Counted from the stretch's first letter, positions 8,776 to 17,394 are shown. The stretch: 64,000 nt of DNA from Ferrimonas gelatinilytica (GCF_039544205.1 NZ_BAABLF010000008.1:205575-269574), one strand, 5' to 3'. Program-made: numbers and translations. Notes: generated from the sequence alone by a model not told the origin.

Positions 8776-9103
8776 GATGTCCCTGGCGGAGGGGATCCTG
8801 CAGATTGTTGAATCGCAGGCCGCCCCCAGCCCCAAGGTCCACAGTGTCACCCTGAGCGTGGGGGAGCTGGCGGGCGTGGAGCTGACCTCCCTTAAGTTCT
8901 GTTTTGACGTGGTAACGCGCGATACCTTGGCCGAAGGCGCGTTGCTTGAGATTGAATCGGTGCCCGGCAGCGCCTTCTGCTTTGACTGCCTGGCCCAGGT
9001 CCCCCTCAGCCGCCGGGGTGAGCCCTGCCCCAAATGCGGGGGCTACCAGCTGACGGTGGTGGGAGGTGACCAGATGAAAGTGAAATCCTTGGAGATCGAA
9101 TAG
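8768..9103 (+). CDS. hypA: Nickel chaperone HypA
   Basis: HypA delivers nickel to the large subunit together with HypB. The N-terminal MHEMSLAE gives the nickel-binding MHE. The zinc domain carries CFDC and CPKC about 25 residues apart. At 111 aa it has normal length. An in-frame extension to 8678 exists, but the MHE motif must be N-terminal, which fixes the start at 8768. It overlaps the preceding gene and its stop is directly followed by the hypB ATG. Confidence 0.95.
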   Translation: MHEMSLAEGILQIVESQAAPSPKVHSVTLSVGELAGVELTSLKFCFDVVTRDTLAEGALLEIESVPGSAFCFDCLAQVPLSRRGEPCPKCGGYQLTVVGGDQMKVKSLEIE

Positions 9104-10129
9104 ATGTGTACCGTATGCGGCTGTGCCGAAGGCAATACCCGGGTGGAAGGTCAGGCTCACGAGCATGAACATGAGCATGACCATGAGCACCACCATCATG
9201 ACCACCCCCATTCCCACTCCGACGCTCCGGCGGCGACCGTGGTGCACCATCACTACCATTTCAAGCACAAGGGTGACGTGCATATCCACTACCACGTCTC
9301 CGGTGCCCACGCCCATGATCACGGCCATCACCATGACCATGACCACTCACACACTCATGAGCACGGTCACGAGCACAGTCATGGCGAGCGCTTTGCTCCG
9401 GAACAGCAAGGAGAGGACCTGCACTACGGTCAGGGCCCGGCCCACGCCCATGCCCCCGGGATGAGCCAGCACAAGATGGTGCAGATCGAGCAGGATATCC
9501 TGGGCAAGAATAACCATATCGCCGAGCACAACCGGGCCCACTTCCAGGCGGACCAACAACTGGTGCTGAACCTGGTCTCCAGCCCGGGCTCCGGTAAAAC
9601 TACCCTGCTGACCGAAACCGTCCGCCGCCTGGCCGGACAGAAGCCGGTGGCGGTGATCGAGGGCGACCAGCAGACCGCCAACGACGCCGACCGCATCCGC
9701 GCCACCGGGGTCCCCGCCATCCAGATCAACACCGGCAAGGGCTGCCACCTGGATGCTGCCATGGTGGACACCGCCTACCATCGTCTTGGGCTGGACCAAG
9801 GCGGCGTGCTCTTTATCGAGAACGTCGGTAACCTGGTCTGCCCCGCCAGCTTTGACCTGGGCGAAGCGCACAAGGTCGCCATCCTGTCGGTCACCGAGGG
9901 GGAGGACAAGCCGCTCAAGTACCCGGATATGTTCGCCGCCGCGGATCTGGTGCTGATCAATAAGACCGATCTGCTGCCGCACCTGGATTTTGACCTGCCC
10001 CGTTGCATCGAGTCGGCTCGCCAGGTGAACCCCAATATCGAGGTGATCTGCCTCTCCGCCACCACCGGCGAGGGGATGGAGCGCTGGCTGACTTGGATAG
10101 AGCAAAAAGGAGCGGCGTTATGTGCCTAG
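9104..10129 (+). CDS. hypB: Nickel-binding GTPase HypB with extended histidine-rich region
   Basis: The GTPase that drives nickel insertion. It begins MCTVCGC, the high-affinity CxxCGC nickel site (C2, C5, C7). Residues about 17-110 are extremely rich in His, Asp and Glu (runs such as HEHEHDHEHHHH), a nickel-storage region as in rhizobial HypB and longer than in E. coli. The GTPase domain follows, with Walker A SSPGSGKTTLL, EGDQQTANDADRI, ENVGNLVCP and NKTDLL. The start abuts the hypA stop and the end overlaps the second hypC by 10 bases. Confidence 0.97.
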   Translation: MCTVCGCAEGNTRVEGQAHEHEHEHDHEHHHHDHPHSHSDAPAATVVHHHYHFKHKGDVHIHYHVSGAHAHDHGHHHDHDHSHTHEHGHEHSHGERFAPEQQGEDLHYGQGPAHAHAPGMSQHKMVQIEQDILGKNNHIAEHNRAHFQADQQLVLNLVSSPGSGKTTLLTETVRRLAGQKPVAVIEGDQQTANDADRIRATGVPAIQINTGKGCHLDAAMVDTAYHRLGLDQGGVLFIENVGNLVCPASFDLGEAHKVAILSVTEGEDKPLKYPDMFAAADLVLINKTDLLPHLDFDLPRCIESARQVNPNIEVICLSATTGEGMERWLTWIEQKGAALCA

Positions 10130-10398
10130 GGGTTCCCGCCCGCATCGAGGCGATTGTCGATGCCGAACAGCAGCTGGTCACCGTCGCATTAAGCGGCGTC
10201 GAGCGTAACGTAAACGCCAGCTGCATCTGGCCCGAGTCCCCCGAGACGCTGCTGGGTCAGTGGGCACTCATTCACGTCGGTTTTGCCATGGCGCTACTGT
10301 CGGAGTCCGAGGCCGAGCAAACCCTGTCGGCACTGGCCGCCATGGGGGCCGAGGAGCACGAGATGGCGGATTTCTCCGGTCTGGGAGGCGCACAATGA
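10120..10398 (+). CDS. hypC: Hydrogenase maturation chaperone HypC (second copy)
   Basis: It begins MCLGVPARI, the HypC/HybG motif with the essential Cys2, and is 92 aa long. It is only distantly similar to the first HypC at 5251 and has a longer C-terminal tail (EEHEMADFSGLGGAQ). AAAAAGGAG precedes the ATG. It overlaps hypB at the start and hypD at the end (ATGA), so this copy is probably the direct HypD partner, leaving the first copy for another role (inference). Confidence 0.92.
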   Translation: MCLGVPARIEAIVDAEQQLVTVALSGVERNVNASCIWPESPETLLGQWALIHVGFAMALLSESEAEQTLSALAAMGAEEHEMADFSGLGGAQ

Positions 10399-11507
10399 AG
10401 TTCATCGACGAGTTTCGCGACCCTCAGGCGGTCAAGACCCTGATCACCCAGATCGGCACCGCCCTCAAGGGGGTGGACCCTTCCCGCCAGCCCCTGCAGA
10501 TCATGGAGGTGTGCGGTGGCCACACCCACGCCATCTTCCGCTTTGGCCTGGACAAGCTGCTGCCAGAGGGGATCGAGTTTGTCCACGGTCCCGGTTGCCC
10601 GGTGTGCGTGCTGCCCCGGGGGCGGATCGACGACGCGGTTACTCTCGCCAGGCAGCCCGGTACCCTGCTGTGCAGCTACGGTGACGCGGTGCGGGTACCC
10701 GGCGATCTCGGCTCCCTGCTGGACGCCAAAGCCGCCGGGGCCGACGTGCGCATCGTCTACTCCCCCCTGGATGCCCTCGCCCTGGCCAAGCAGAACCCGG
10801 ACAAGCAGGTGGTCTTCTTCGCCATCGGCTTCGAAACCACCGCACCGGCCACCGCCCTGACCCTGCGGCAGGCACGCCAGCAGGGGGTCGAGAACTTTTC
10901 CGTCCTCTGTCACCACATCACCATCGGCCCGCCGCTCAGGGCGATCCTCGACGATCCCGGGGTGCGCTTGGATGGCCTGGTGGCCCCGGGGCACGTCTCC
11001 ATGGTGGTGGGCCAATCGCCCTACCAGTTCATCGTGGAGGAGTACCGCAAGCCGGTGGTGATCGCCGGCTTCGAACCCATCGACTTCCTCACCGCCCTGC
11101 TGGGGGTCGTGCGCCAGATTGCGGACGGGCGGGCAGAGGTGGAGAACGCTTACAAGCGGGCGGTGCAAAGCGCCGGTAACGCCGTCGCGCTGCGGGCGAT
11201 GGCGGAGGTGTTCACCCTGGCTCCCAAAAGTGACTGGCGAGGTCTGGGAGCGATCGACCAGTCCGGATTGATGCTCTCCGACGCCTTTGCCGAGTTTGAC
11301 GCCGAGCGCCGCTTCGGTCTCAAACCCACCCAGGTGGCGGAGCCCGAGGGCTGTGGCTGTGCCCAGGTGCTGCGGGGGCAGCTTCGCCCCGCGGACTGCC
11401 CCCTGTTCGGAAAAGCCTGCACCCCGTCGGCGCCGGTCGGAGCCCTGATGGTTTCCAGTGAGGGGGCCTGCGCCGCCTACTACCAGTACCGCAGCCCACA
11501 AGACTGA
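10395..11507 (+). CDS. hypD: Fe-(CN)2CO assembly protein HypD
   Basis: HypD is the scaffold on which iron receives its CN and CO ligands, in complex with HypC. Motifs: MEVCGGHTH (C40), HGPGCPVC (C68, C71), GFETT, and the C-terminal [4Fe-4S] ligands in EGCGCAQVLRG, ADCPLFG and KACTP. At 370 aa it has normal length. It is the last gene of the operon; a strong hairpin terminator follows. In many clusters hypE comes next, but here the opposite-strand thiI does. Confidence 0.97.
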   Translation: MKFIDEFRDPQAVKTLITQIGTALKGVDPSRQPLQIMEVCGGHTHAIFRFGLDKLLPEGIEFVHGPGCPVCVLPRGRIDDAVTLARQPGTLLCSYGDAVRVPGDLGSLLDAKAAGADVRIVYSPLDALALAKQNPDKQVVFFAIGFETTAPATALTLRQARQQGVENFSVLCHHITIGPPLRAILDDPGVRLDGLVAPGHVSMVVGQSPYQFIVEEYRKPVVIAGFEPIDFLTALLGVVRQIADGRAEVENAYKRAVQSAGNAVALRAMAEVFTLAPKSDWRGLGAIDQSGLMLSDAFAEFDAERRFGLKPTQVAEPEGCGCAQVLRGQLRPADCPLFGKACTPSAPVGALMVSSEGACAAYYQYRSPQD

Positions 11508-11532
11508 GCGAGCCCATCCCTGACCAACACAA

Positions 11533-11562
11533 AAAACGGCACCCCGAGGGGTGCCGTTTTCT
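11533..11562. terminator. Bidirectional terminator between hypD and thiI
   Basis: AAAACGGCACCCC faces GGGTGCCGTTTT with a very short loop. The A-run on one side and T-run on the other let it terminate both converging transcripts. Confidence 0.88.
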
Positions 11563-11578
11563 ATCTTAAGAGATCGCC

Positions 11579-13033
11579 TTAGGGGCGGTAGACCTTGACG
11601 TTGCTGTGCCCCTGCTCCTGCAGATAGAGCGCCTGCAGCTTGCTCATGACACCACGGTCACAGTAGAGCAGGTAGGTCTTGTCCTTCGGCAGGGAGGAAA
11701 ACTGGCTGGCCAGCTTGAAGAACGGCAGGGTCACTACGTCGTTCTGGGCCAACTCCAGCGGACTGGCTTCCTCCTCCTCCGGAGCCCGGATATCCAGTAC
11801 CACCTCACCCTTGCCGGGCTCGGATACGGTTTCCATCTCCACGGTTTCGGTCTTGCCTACGTTGGCCAGTTCCCGGATGTCGATGTACTGAGTCTGTTCC
11901 ACCACGCGCGCCACCAAGTCGTCAGAAAATTTCGCTTCTTCCGCTTCGATCTTAGCCAAAACCGCCTTCACTGTCGGCTTTTGCGAGATCACGCCGCAGT
12001 ACTCCGGCATCACTTCGGCGAAGGGGGCTGTGCCGATCTCCCTCGCCACATCGATGATCTCCTGCTTATCCCAGGTGATCAGCGGGCGCAGCACCACCTT
12101 GTCGGTGGCCCGATCGATCACATTGAGGTTGGTGAGGGTCTGGGAGGAGACCTGCCCCATCGCCTCGCCGGTGACCAGTGCTGGAATGGCGAAGCGATCC
12201 GCCAGCGCGCAGGCCACTTTCATCATCATCCGCTTGAGCACCACGCCCATCTGGCCCTTGTCGATCTTCTCCAGGATCTCCTCGACCACCGGCTCAAAGG
12301 GGACCGACAGGAAGCGCACCTTATGGGAGTTGCCGTAGCGGTTCCAGAGGTAGTAGGCCACCTCCTTCACGCCGCGCTCATGCTCGGCGCCACCGAGATT
12401 GAAGAAGCAGTAGTGGGTGCGGGCGCCACGCTTAATGGTCTGGAAGGTGGAAACGCCGGAGTCGAACCCGCCGGAGATGAGGCTGAGCACATCCTCCTGG
12501 GTGGCGATGGGAAAACCGCCAAGGCCGGCATGGCGCTCAGCCACCAGGTAGGCCAGGTCATCTTCGATCTGGATCTGGATGGTAACGTCGGGGTTCTTCA
12601 GCTGCACCCCTTTGGCCTCTGTGTTCTGGTTCAGGCCGCCACCAACGTAGCGCTCCACGTCCAGCGAGCTGAACTCATGTTTGCCGGAACGCTTAACTCG
12701 GACACAGAAGGTTTTGCCCGCCAGTTGGTCGCGGTAGAGCGGCAGTGTGGCCTGGTAGATATCGTCGATGCTCTCGAAGCGTTGCTGGCTCACCTCCAGG
12801 AAGTGGGCGATGCCGGGAATGCAGGAGAGCCGTTCCACCATGGCATCGCGCAGGGCCGGGTCCACCTGGCGACAGTTCACCACGATATGGTCCCAGTTAA
12901 ACTTTACCTTGGCGTTCTCATCCACTTTACGCAGCACGTTGCGGATGTTGGACACCAACAGCTTGGAGAAACGGATCCGCACCGGTTTGGATTTGATCAT
13001 CACTTCCGGGTGCAGTTTGACGATAAATTTCAT
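11579..13033 (-). CDS. thiI: tRNA 4-thiouridine synthase / thiamine thiazole sulfurtransferase ThiI
   Basis: ThiI puts sulfur on tRNA U8 and supplies sulfur for the thiamine thiazole. At 484 aa it matches the long enterobacterial form. An NFLD/THUMP region comes first, then the PP-loop (ISGGFDSGVSTF), then a C-terminal rhodanese domain with the persulfide cysteine in YLLYCDRGVMSK. The frame is open upstream to 13156, but MKFIVKLHPEVMIKSKP is the family start, at 13033. A TATACT -10-like element lies at 13067-13072. The gene is convergent with hypD and divergent from xseB. Confidence 0.96.
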   Translation of the reverse strand: MKFIVKLHPEVMIKSKPVRIRFSKLLVSNIRNVLRKVDENAKVKFNWDHIVVNCRQVDPALRDAMVERLSCIPGIAHFLEVSQQRFESIDDIYQATLPLYRDQLAGKTFCVRVKRSGKHEFSSLDVERYVGGGLNQNTEAKGVQLKNPDVTIQIQIEDDLAYLVAERHAGLGGFPIATQEDVLSLISGGFDSGVSTFQTIKRGARTHYCFFNLGGAEHERGVKEVAYYLWNRYGNSHKVRFLSVPFEPVVEEILEKIDKGQMGVVLKRMMMKVACALADRFAIPALVTGEAMGQVSSQTLTNLNVIDRATDKVVLRPLITWDKQEIIDVAREIGTAPFAEVMPEYCGVISQKPTVKAVLAKIEAEEAKFSDDLVARVVEQTQYIDIRELANVGKTETVEMETVSEPGKGEVVLDIRAPEEEEASPLELAQNDVVTLPFFKLASQFSSLPKDKTYLLYCDRGVMSKLQALYLQEQGHSNVKVYRP

Positions 13034-13299
13034 GATCTGCCTGTCACTGCCAGTAAGAGGCGCGGGAGTATACCCCAGCACCGGCACCCGGGCGAGTCCA
13101 GAAGCCGGGTTATGTGGTTCAGCCCCGAGCATAGATCCCCCCCCGCGCAGGCGCAACGAAGGGCCGCAACCTAACCTCGGGCAACCGCCCGGAGGAAGTC
13201 GGGGTGGCTTAGCAAAAATGGCTAAAGAGGAGGCGCCCAGATTGAATCTGGCGGGGCAACACAGTACCTTTGGCCCCCTAGTCGGACGGGAGCAGCATT
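13034..13299. other. Divergent thiI / xseB intergenic region with several possible stems
   Basis: 266 bases without a gene. Going toward xseB there are three short inverted repeats in a row: CGGGC/GCCCG near 13177-13192, CTTAGC/GCTAAAG near 13208-13229 and CCAGAT/ATCTGG near 13239-13253. They would form a structured 5' leader of the xseB-ispA-dxs transcript. I recognise no known riboswitch class. Confidence 0.4.
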
Positions 13300-13539
13300 G
13301 TGGCGAAAAAACCGGAAAACCTCAGTTTCGAAGAGGCTCTGCAGGAGCTGGAAGGGATCGTGACCCAACTCGAGCAGGGCGACGTGCCCCTGGAGCAGGC
13401 CCTGAAGCAGTTTGAGCGTGGCATCGGCCTGGTTCGGGCCAGCCAGAGCAAGCTCGACCACGCCGAGCAGCAGGTGCAGATCCTCTCCCAAAACGGCAGC
13501 GCCGACGCGACTCTGGCGCCCTTCCCCACCGAGGAGTAA
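13300..13539 (+). CDS. xseB: Exodeoxyribonuclease VII small subunit
   Basis: The 79-aa small subunit of exonuclease VII, made with XseA (not in the window). The sequence KPENLSFEEALQELEGIVTQ and LEQALKQFERGIGLV is family-typical. The start is a GTG preceded by GGGAG. It is the first gene of the widely conserved xseB-ispA-dxs operon, two bases upstream of ispA. Confidence 0.95.
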   Translation: MAKKPENLSFEEALQELEGIVTQLEQGDVPLEQALKQFERGIGLVRASQSKLDHAEQQVQILSQNGSADATLAPFPTEE

Positions 13540-13541
13540 AT

Positions 13542-14429
13542 ATGCAACCGGAGGCCCTTGGCCACTACCAGGCTCGGATCAACCGCTACCTGGGCGAGAT
13601 CTTTGATCGCCTGCCGGAGGTGGAGCCGCGCCTGCTTGAAGCGATGCGCTATGGCACCCTGCTGGGCGGCAAGCGGGCTCGCCCCTACCTGGTGTACGCC
13701 ACCGGCACCATGCTCGGTGCCGATGAAGCCAGCCTGGATCCCCTGGCGGCGGCGGTGGAGTGCATCCACGCCTACTCACTGATCCACGACGATCTGCCGG
13801 CGATGGACGATGACCACCTGCGCCGGGGTCAGCCGACGGTACACATCGCCTTCGACGAGGCCACCGCGATCCTGGCCGGTGATGCCCTGCAGACCCTGGC
13901 ATTCGAACTGCTGTGCGACTCTCCCCTGCCCGATACGGTGGCGCCGAACCGCCTGTCGATGATCCGCCTGCTGGCCCGCGCCTCCGGTTACCAGGGGATG
14001 TGCGGCGGCCAAGCGATCGATCTCGCCAGCACCGCCCGGCGGGTTCCGCTGGATGCCCTCAAGCGGCTGCACAACCTCAAGACCGGCGCCCTGATCCGCG
14101 CCAGCGTCGAGCTGGGCTGCCTGGCGGTTCCGCAACTTCCCGAACCGCACGCCGAAGCACTGCGCACTTATGCCGACTGCATCGGCCTGGCCTTCCAGGT
14201 CCAGGACGATATTCTCGACGTGACCGGCGATACCGAGCAGTTGGGCAAGCCCCAGGGCTCCGATTTGGCGGCGGACAAAAGCACCTTCCCGGCCCTGTTG
14301 GGGTTGGACGGTGCCCGTGACACAGCGCAGAGTCTCTATCAGGACGCACTGACAGCACTGGCCCAGTTGCCGTACAATAGCCAACCATTGGAAGGCTTTG
14401 CCCGATATATCGTCGAGCGAAACCGATAG
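13542..14429 (+). CDS. ispA: Farnesyl diphosphate synthase
   Basis: Condenses IPP with DMAPP and GPP to make farnesyl diphosphate for quinone and undecaprenyl synthesis. The two aspartate-rich motifs are present: DDLPAMDDD (first) and DDILDVTGD (second), along with LLGGKRARPYLVYATG. It is 295 aa long. It lies between xseB and dxs, so the last and first steps of isoprenoid supply are co-transcribed. Confidence 0.96.
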   Translation: MQPEALGHYQARINRYLGEIFDRLPEVEPRLLEAMRYGTLLGGKRARPYLVYATGTMLGADEASLDPLAAAVECIHAYSLIHDDLPAMDDDHLRRGQPTVHIAFDEATAILAGDALQTLAFELLCDSPLPDTVAPNRLSMIRLLARASGYQGMCGGQAIDLASTARRVPLDALKRLHNLKTGALIRASVELGCLAVPQLPEPHAEALRTYADCIGLAFQVQDDILDVTGDTEQLGKPQGSDLAADKSTFPALLGLDGARDTAQSLYQDALTALAQLPYNSQPLEGFARYIVERNR

Positions 14430-14453
14430 AATAACCACAAAGCGAACCATTCG

Positions 14454-16319
14454 ATGAGCCAGGCCCTGTCTGATTTTCCGCTGTTGTCCCAGGCGTTGTT
14501 GCCGGAACAGCTGCGCCAGCTGCCCCAAGAGCGGCTCTCCTCTCTGGCGGACGAAGTGCGCCAGTTCCTGCTGCACTCGGTGAGCCGTTCCTCCGGTCAC
14601 CTGGCCTCTGGCCTGGGTACCGTCGAGCTGACCCTTGCCCTGCACTACGTCTACAACACCCCTTTTGACCGGCTGATCTGGGATGTGGGTCACCAGGCTT
14701 ACCCCCATAAGATCCTGACCGGTCGTGCCGAACAACTGCACACCATTCGTCAGAAAGATGGCCTGCACCCGTTCCCCTGGCGCGAAGAGAGCGAGTACGA
14801 CACCTTCAGTGTCGGCCACTCCAGCACCTCCATCAGTGCGGCCCTCGGTATGGCCATTGCCGCCGATAAAGAGGGTGACGGACGCCGGGTGGTCGCGGTG
14901 ATCGGCGATGGCGCCCTCACCGGCGGCATGGCGTTCGAGGCCCTCAACCACGCCGGGGATATCCACAAGGATATGCTGGTGATCATCAACGACAACGAGA
15001 TGTCGATCTCGGAGAACGTCGGTGCCCTGAACAACCACATGGCCCGCATCCTCTCCGGCAGCCTCTACACCTCTATCCGCGAGAGCGGCAAGAAGGTGCT
15101 GGGTGCCATGCCGCCGATCAAGGAGTTGGCCCGCCGGGCGGAGGAGCACCTTAAGGGGATGGTGGTCCCGGGGACGCTTTTCGAGGAGCTGGGCTTTAAC
15201 TACATCGGCCCCATCGATGGCCATGACGTCAACGGCCTGGTGGATACGCTGCGCAACATGCGCAACCTCAAGGGCCCGCAGATCCTCCACGTCATGACGA
15301 AGAAAGGTAAAGGCTACCAGCCGGCGGAGGAGGACCCCATCGGCTACCATGGCGTGCCCAAGTTCAACCCTGAAGAGTGGAAACTGCCCAAGTCCGCGCC
15401 GGGCAAGCCCACCTTCTCCAAGGTGTTTGGTGACTGGCTGTGCGACATGGCGGAGCAGGATCCCAAGCTGATGGCGGTCACCCCGGCGATGCGCGAGGGC
15501 TCCGGCATGGTGGAGTTCTCCCAGCGCTTCCCCGGCCAATACTATGATGCCGCCATCGCCGAGCAGCACGCGGTCACCCTGGCGGCCGGCTTTGCCTGCG
15601 AGGGGCTCAACCCCGTGGTGGCGATCTACTCCACCTTCCTGCAGCGGGCCTACGACCAGGTGATCCATGATGTCGCCATCATGAACTTGCCGGTGCTCTT
15701 TGCCATCGATCGTGGCGGCCTGGTAGGGGCTGACGGACAGACCCACCAGGGGGCGTTCGATCTCTCCTTCCTCCGTACCGTGCCGAACCTGACCATCATG
15801 GCACCCGCAGACGAGAACGAGTGCCGGCAGATGCTCTACACCGGCCATCGGCATACCGGCCCGGCAGCGGTGCGCTACCCCCGGGGCAACGGCATGGGGA
15901 TCCCGCTGCAAAGCGAAATGACCGCCCTGGCCATCGGCAAGGCGGAGATCCGCCGCCAGGGTAAGGGGATCGCCATCCTGAGTTTCGGCACCCTGCTGCC
16001 CTACGCTTTAGAAGCCGCCGAGCAGCTGGACGCCACCGTGGTCAACATGCGCTTCGTGAAGCCTTTGGATCACGAGATGGTCAAAGCGATGGCCGAGAGT
16101 CACGATCACCTGATCACCCTGGAGGAGAACGCGATCCAGGGCGGTGCAGGCAGTGCAGTGTTGGAGTCACTGGCTCAGCAGGGGCTGTGCAAGCCGTTGC
16201 TGCAACTGGGCTTGCCAGATCGCTTCATCGAGCAGGGCAGCCAGGAGCAGATGCACGCAGTGCTGGAGCTGGACGGTCCGGGCATTATCAAGCGGGCCAG
16301 AGCCTTTACCGGCGCCTGA
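14454..16319 (+). CDS. dxs: 1-deoxy-D-xylulose-5-phosphate synthase
   Basis: The TDP-dependent first enzyme of the MEP pathway, joining pyruvate and glyceraldehyde-3-phosphate. It is 621 aa. The thiamine motif starts at GDGALTGGMAFEALNHAG, the catalytic glutamate is in AIAEQHAVTLAAGFACEG, and DRGGLVGADGQTHQG is typical. It is the last gene of the operon. Its 3' end overlaps the opposite-strand DUF952 gene by 14 bases. A hairpin lies just downstream. Confidence 0.97.
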   Translation: MSQALSDFPLLSQALLPEQLRQLPQERLSSLADEVRQFLLHSVSRSSGHLASGLGTVELTLALHYVYNTPFDRLIWDVGHQAYPHKILTGRAEQLHTIRQKDGLHPFPWREESEYDTFSVGHSSTSISAALGMAIAADKEGDGRRVVAVIGDGALTGGMAFEALNHAGDIHKDMLVIINDNEMSISENVGALNNHMARILSGSLYTSIRESGKKVLGAMPPIKELARRAEEHLKGMVVPGTLFEELGFNYIGPIDGHDVNGLVDTLRNMRNLKGPQILHVMTKKGKGYQPAEEDPIGYHGVPKFNPEEWKLPKSAPGKPTFSKVFGDWLCDMAEQDPKLMAVTPAMREGSGMVEFSQRFPGQYYDAAIAEQHAVTLAAGFACEGLNPVVAIYSTFLQRAYDQVIHDVAIMNLPVLFAIDRGGLVGADGQTHQGAFDLSFLRTVPNLTIMAPADENECRQMLYTGHRHTGPAAVRYPRGNGMGIPLQSEMTALAIGKAEIRRQGKGIAILSFGTLLPYALEAAEQLDATVVNMRFVKPLDHEMVKAMAESHDHLITLEENAIQGGAGSAVLESLAQQGLCKPLLQLGLPDRFIEQGSQEQMHAVLELDGPGIIKRARAFTGA

Positions 16320-16731
16320 CGCCACCGCAAAAGACAACGCCTCCCACCGGGAGGCGTTGCTGTTTTCGGGACAGCGGCAGAGCTTCCCCCAGACGGTACC
16401 CAAGTGCCGGTGACTCCCCTGAGGGTTCGAGTCGCCGCACCGCCACCACCCAGGCCCGTTGCAGTTGCGGCACCGATAAAATGGGCTGACGCCAGGGCTT
16501 TGCCTCTGTGGGGGCCAGCCAGGACAGGTTCGCCTGCTGTTCGGTCAGATCCAGCAGCAACGCCAGCGGCCGCTCTTTGGGGCTGAAGTAACGCGCCGCC
16601 ACCGTCTCGACATCCTCGGGGGTATTGAGGTGGATCCAGCCCGCCCTCTGATCACTGCCGCAGCGGGGAACGAGGCCGGTTCTCAGGGCCTCCTGCCAGT
16701 CCGCCTGACTCACCACGCGATAGAGTTGCAT
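16306..16731 (-). CDS. DUF952 family protein
   Basis: A 141-aa cytosolic protein of unknown role. YRVVSQADWQEALRTG, WIHLNTPEDVETVAARYF and LALLLDLTEQQANL resemble DUF952 proteins, which are distantly like ADP-ribosyl-transfer folds. The chosen start MQLYR has GGAG six bases upstream; an ATG at 16749 lacks one. The last 16 codons run through the dxs terminator hairpin and into the dxs stop region, so the C-terminus (LPVGGVVFCGGVRRR) is partly dictated by that structure. Confidence 0.75.
   Translation of the reverse strand: MQLYRVVSQADWQEALRTGLVPRCGSDQRAGWIHLNTPEDVETVAARYFSPKERPLALLLDLTEQQANLSWLAPTEAKPWRQPILSVPQLQRAWVVAVRRLEPSGESPALGYRLGEALPLSRKQQRLPVGGVVFCGGVRRR
16335..16365. terminator. dxs terminator lying inside the DUF952 coding sequence
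   Basis: CAACGCCTCCC (16335-16345) pairs with GGGAGGCGTTG (16349-16359), then CTGTTTT. It serves dxs while also encoding residues of the convergent gene. Confidence 0.75.
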
Positions 16732-16779
16732 CCGGCTCTCCTTATCCAATCTGTTAAACCCGCCTTTCCCGGGGAAGCG

Positions 16780-17394
16780 TCAACCGAAAAACAGCCGCGA
16801 GAACCAGCCGCGCTCCAGATCCTCCTTGCACTGGCGATACTGGCCCGCATAGCGCTTGGCCCGGGTATCCACCCGCTTGGAGACCTGGATCAGCCAGGCT
16901 TTGCGGTTGTAGGTTTTGCGCTGATACCCCCCCCACCCCTCGTGGTAATTGAGGTACTGGTTATAGGCATCCCACTTGGACACGCCGTTGACCTGCTGGG
17001 TCTTGTAGATAAACCAGCCCATGAAGTCGTGGGCATCGGCAAAATTGCTGCGCCGAGCTCGACGGCGCTTGGTTTCCCGCACGTAATCCTCCCAGGTCAG
17101 GGTTTTGGCCTGGGCGTAACCATAAGCACTGGAAGCCCGTCCCACGGGGATAAACCCCAACCAGTACTGCATCGGAGGGCGGGCATTATGTTTGAAGCCG
17201 CTCTCCTGGTACATCATCGCCATGGGCACATGGACCGGCACCCCCCACTTCTGTTCGGTGTTCTTCGCTGCCTTGTACCAGCTGCGGTTCTCTTTAAAGA
17301 TATTGCACAGGTTCTCGGGATCTTCCGGGGGGGCGGTGGCGCAGCCCGCCAGCAACAGGGCGCACGCCAAAAATAGGGTCTTAAACAGAGTCAT
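16780..17394 (-). CDS. Lipoprotein with lytic-transglycosylase-like (SLT) domain
   Basis: A 204-aa protein. The signal peptide ends in the lipobox LLAGC (C18), so it is probably anchored in the outer membrane. MMYQESGF (E64) and SAYGYAQA match the catalytic-glutamate and GxxQ-like segments of SLT/goose-lysozyme folds, so peptidoglycan cleavage is likely. The tail is basic. I cannot assign it to a named Mlt/Slt family. It stands alone, with AT-rich sequence upstream. Confidence 0.75.
   Translation of the reverse strand: MTLFKTLFLACALLLAGCATAPPEDPENLCNIFKENRSWYKAAKNTEQKWGVPVHVPMAMMYQESGFKHNARPPMQYWLGFIPVGRASSAYGYAQAKTLTWEDYVRETKRRRARRSNFADAHDFMGWFIYKTQQVNGVSKWDAYNQYLNYHEGWGGYQRKTYNRKAWLIQVSKRVDTRAKRYAGQYRQCKEDLERGWFSRLFFG

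Noticed and set aside
13776..15911. A 711-codon minus-strand frame opposite ispA and dxs
   Set aside because: Antisense shadow of two certain genes, with low-complexity His/Gln/Gly composition.
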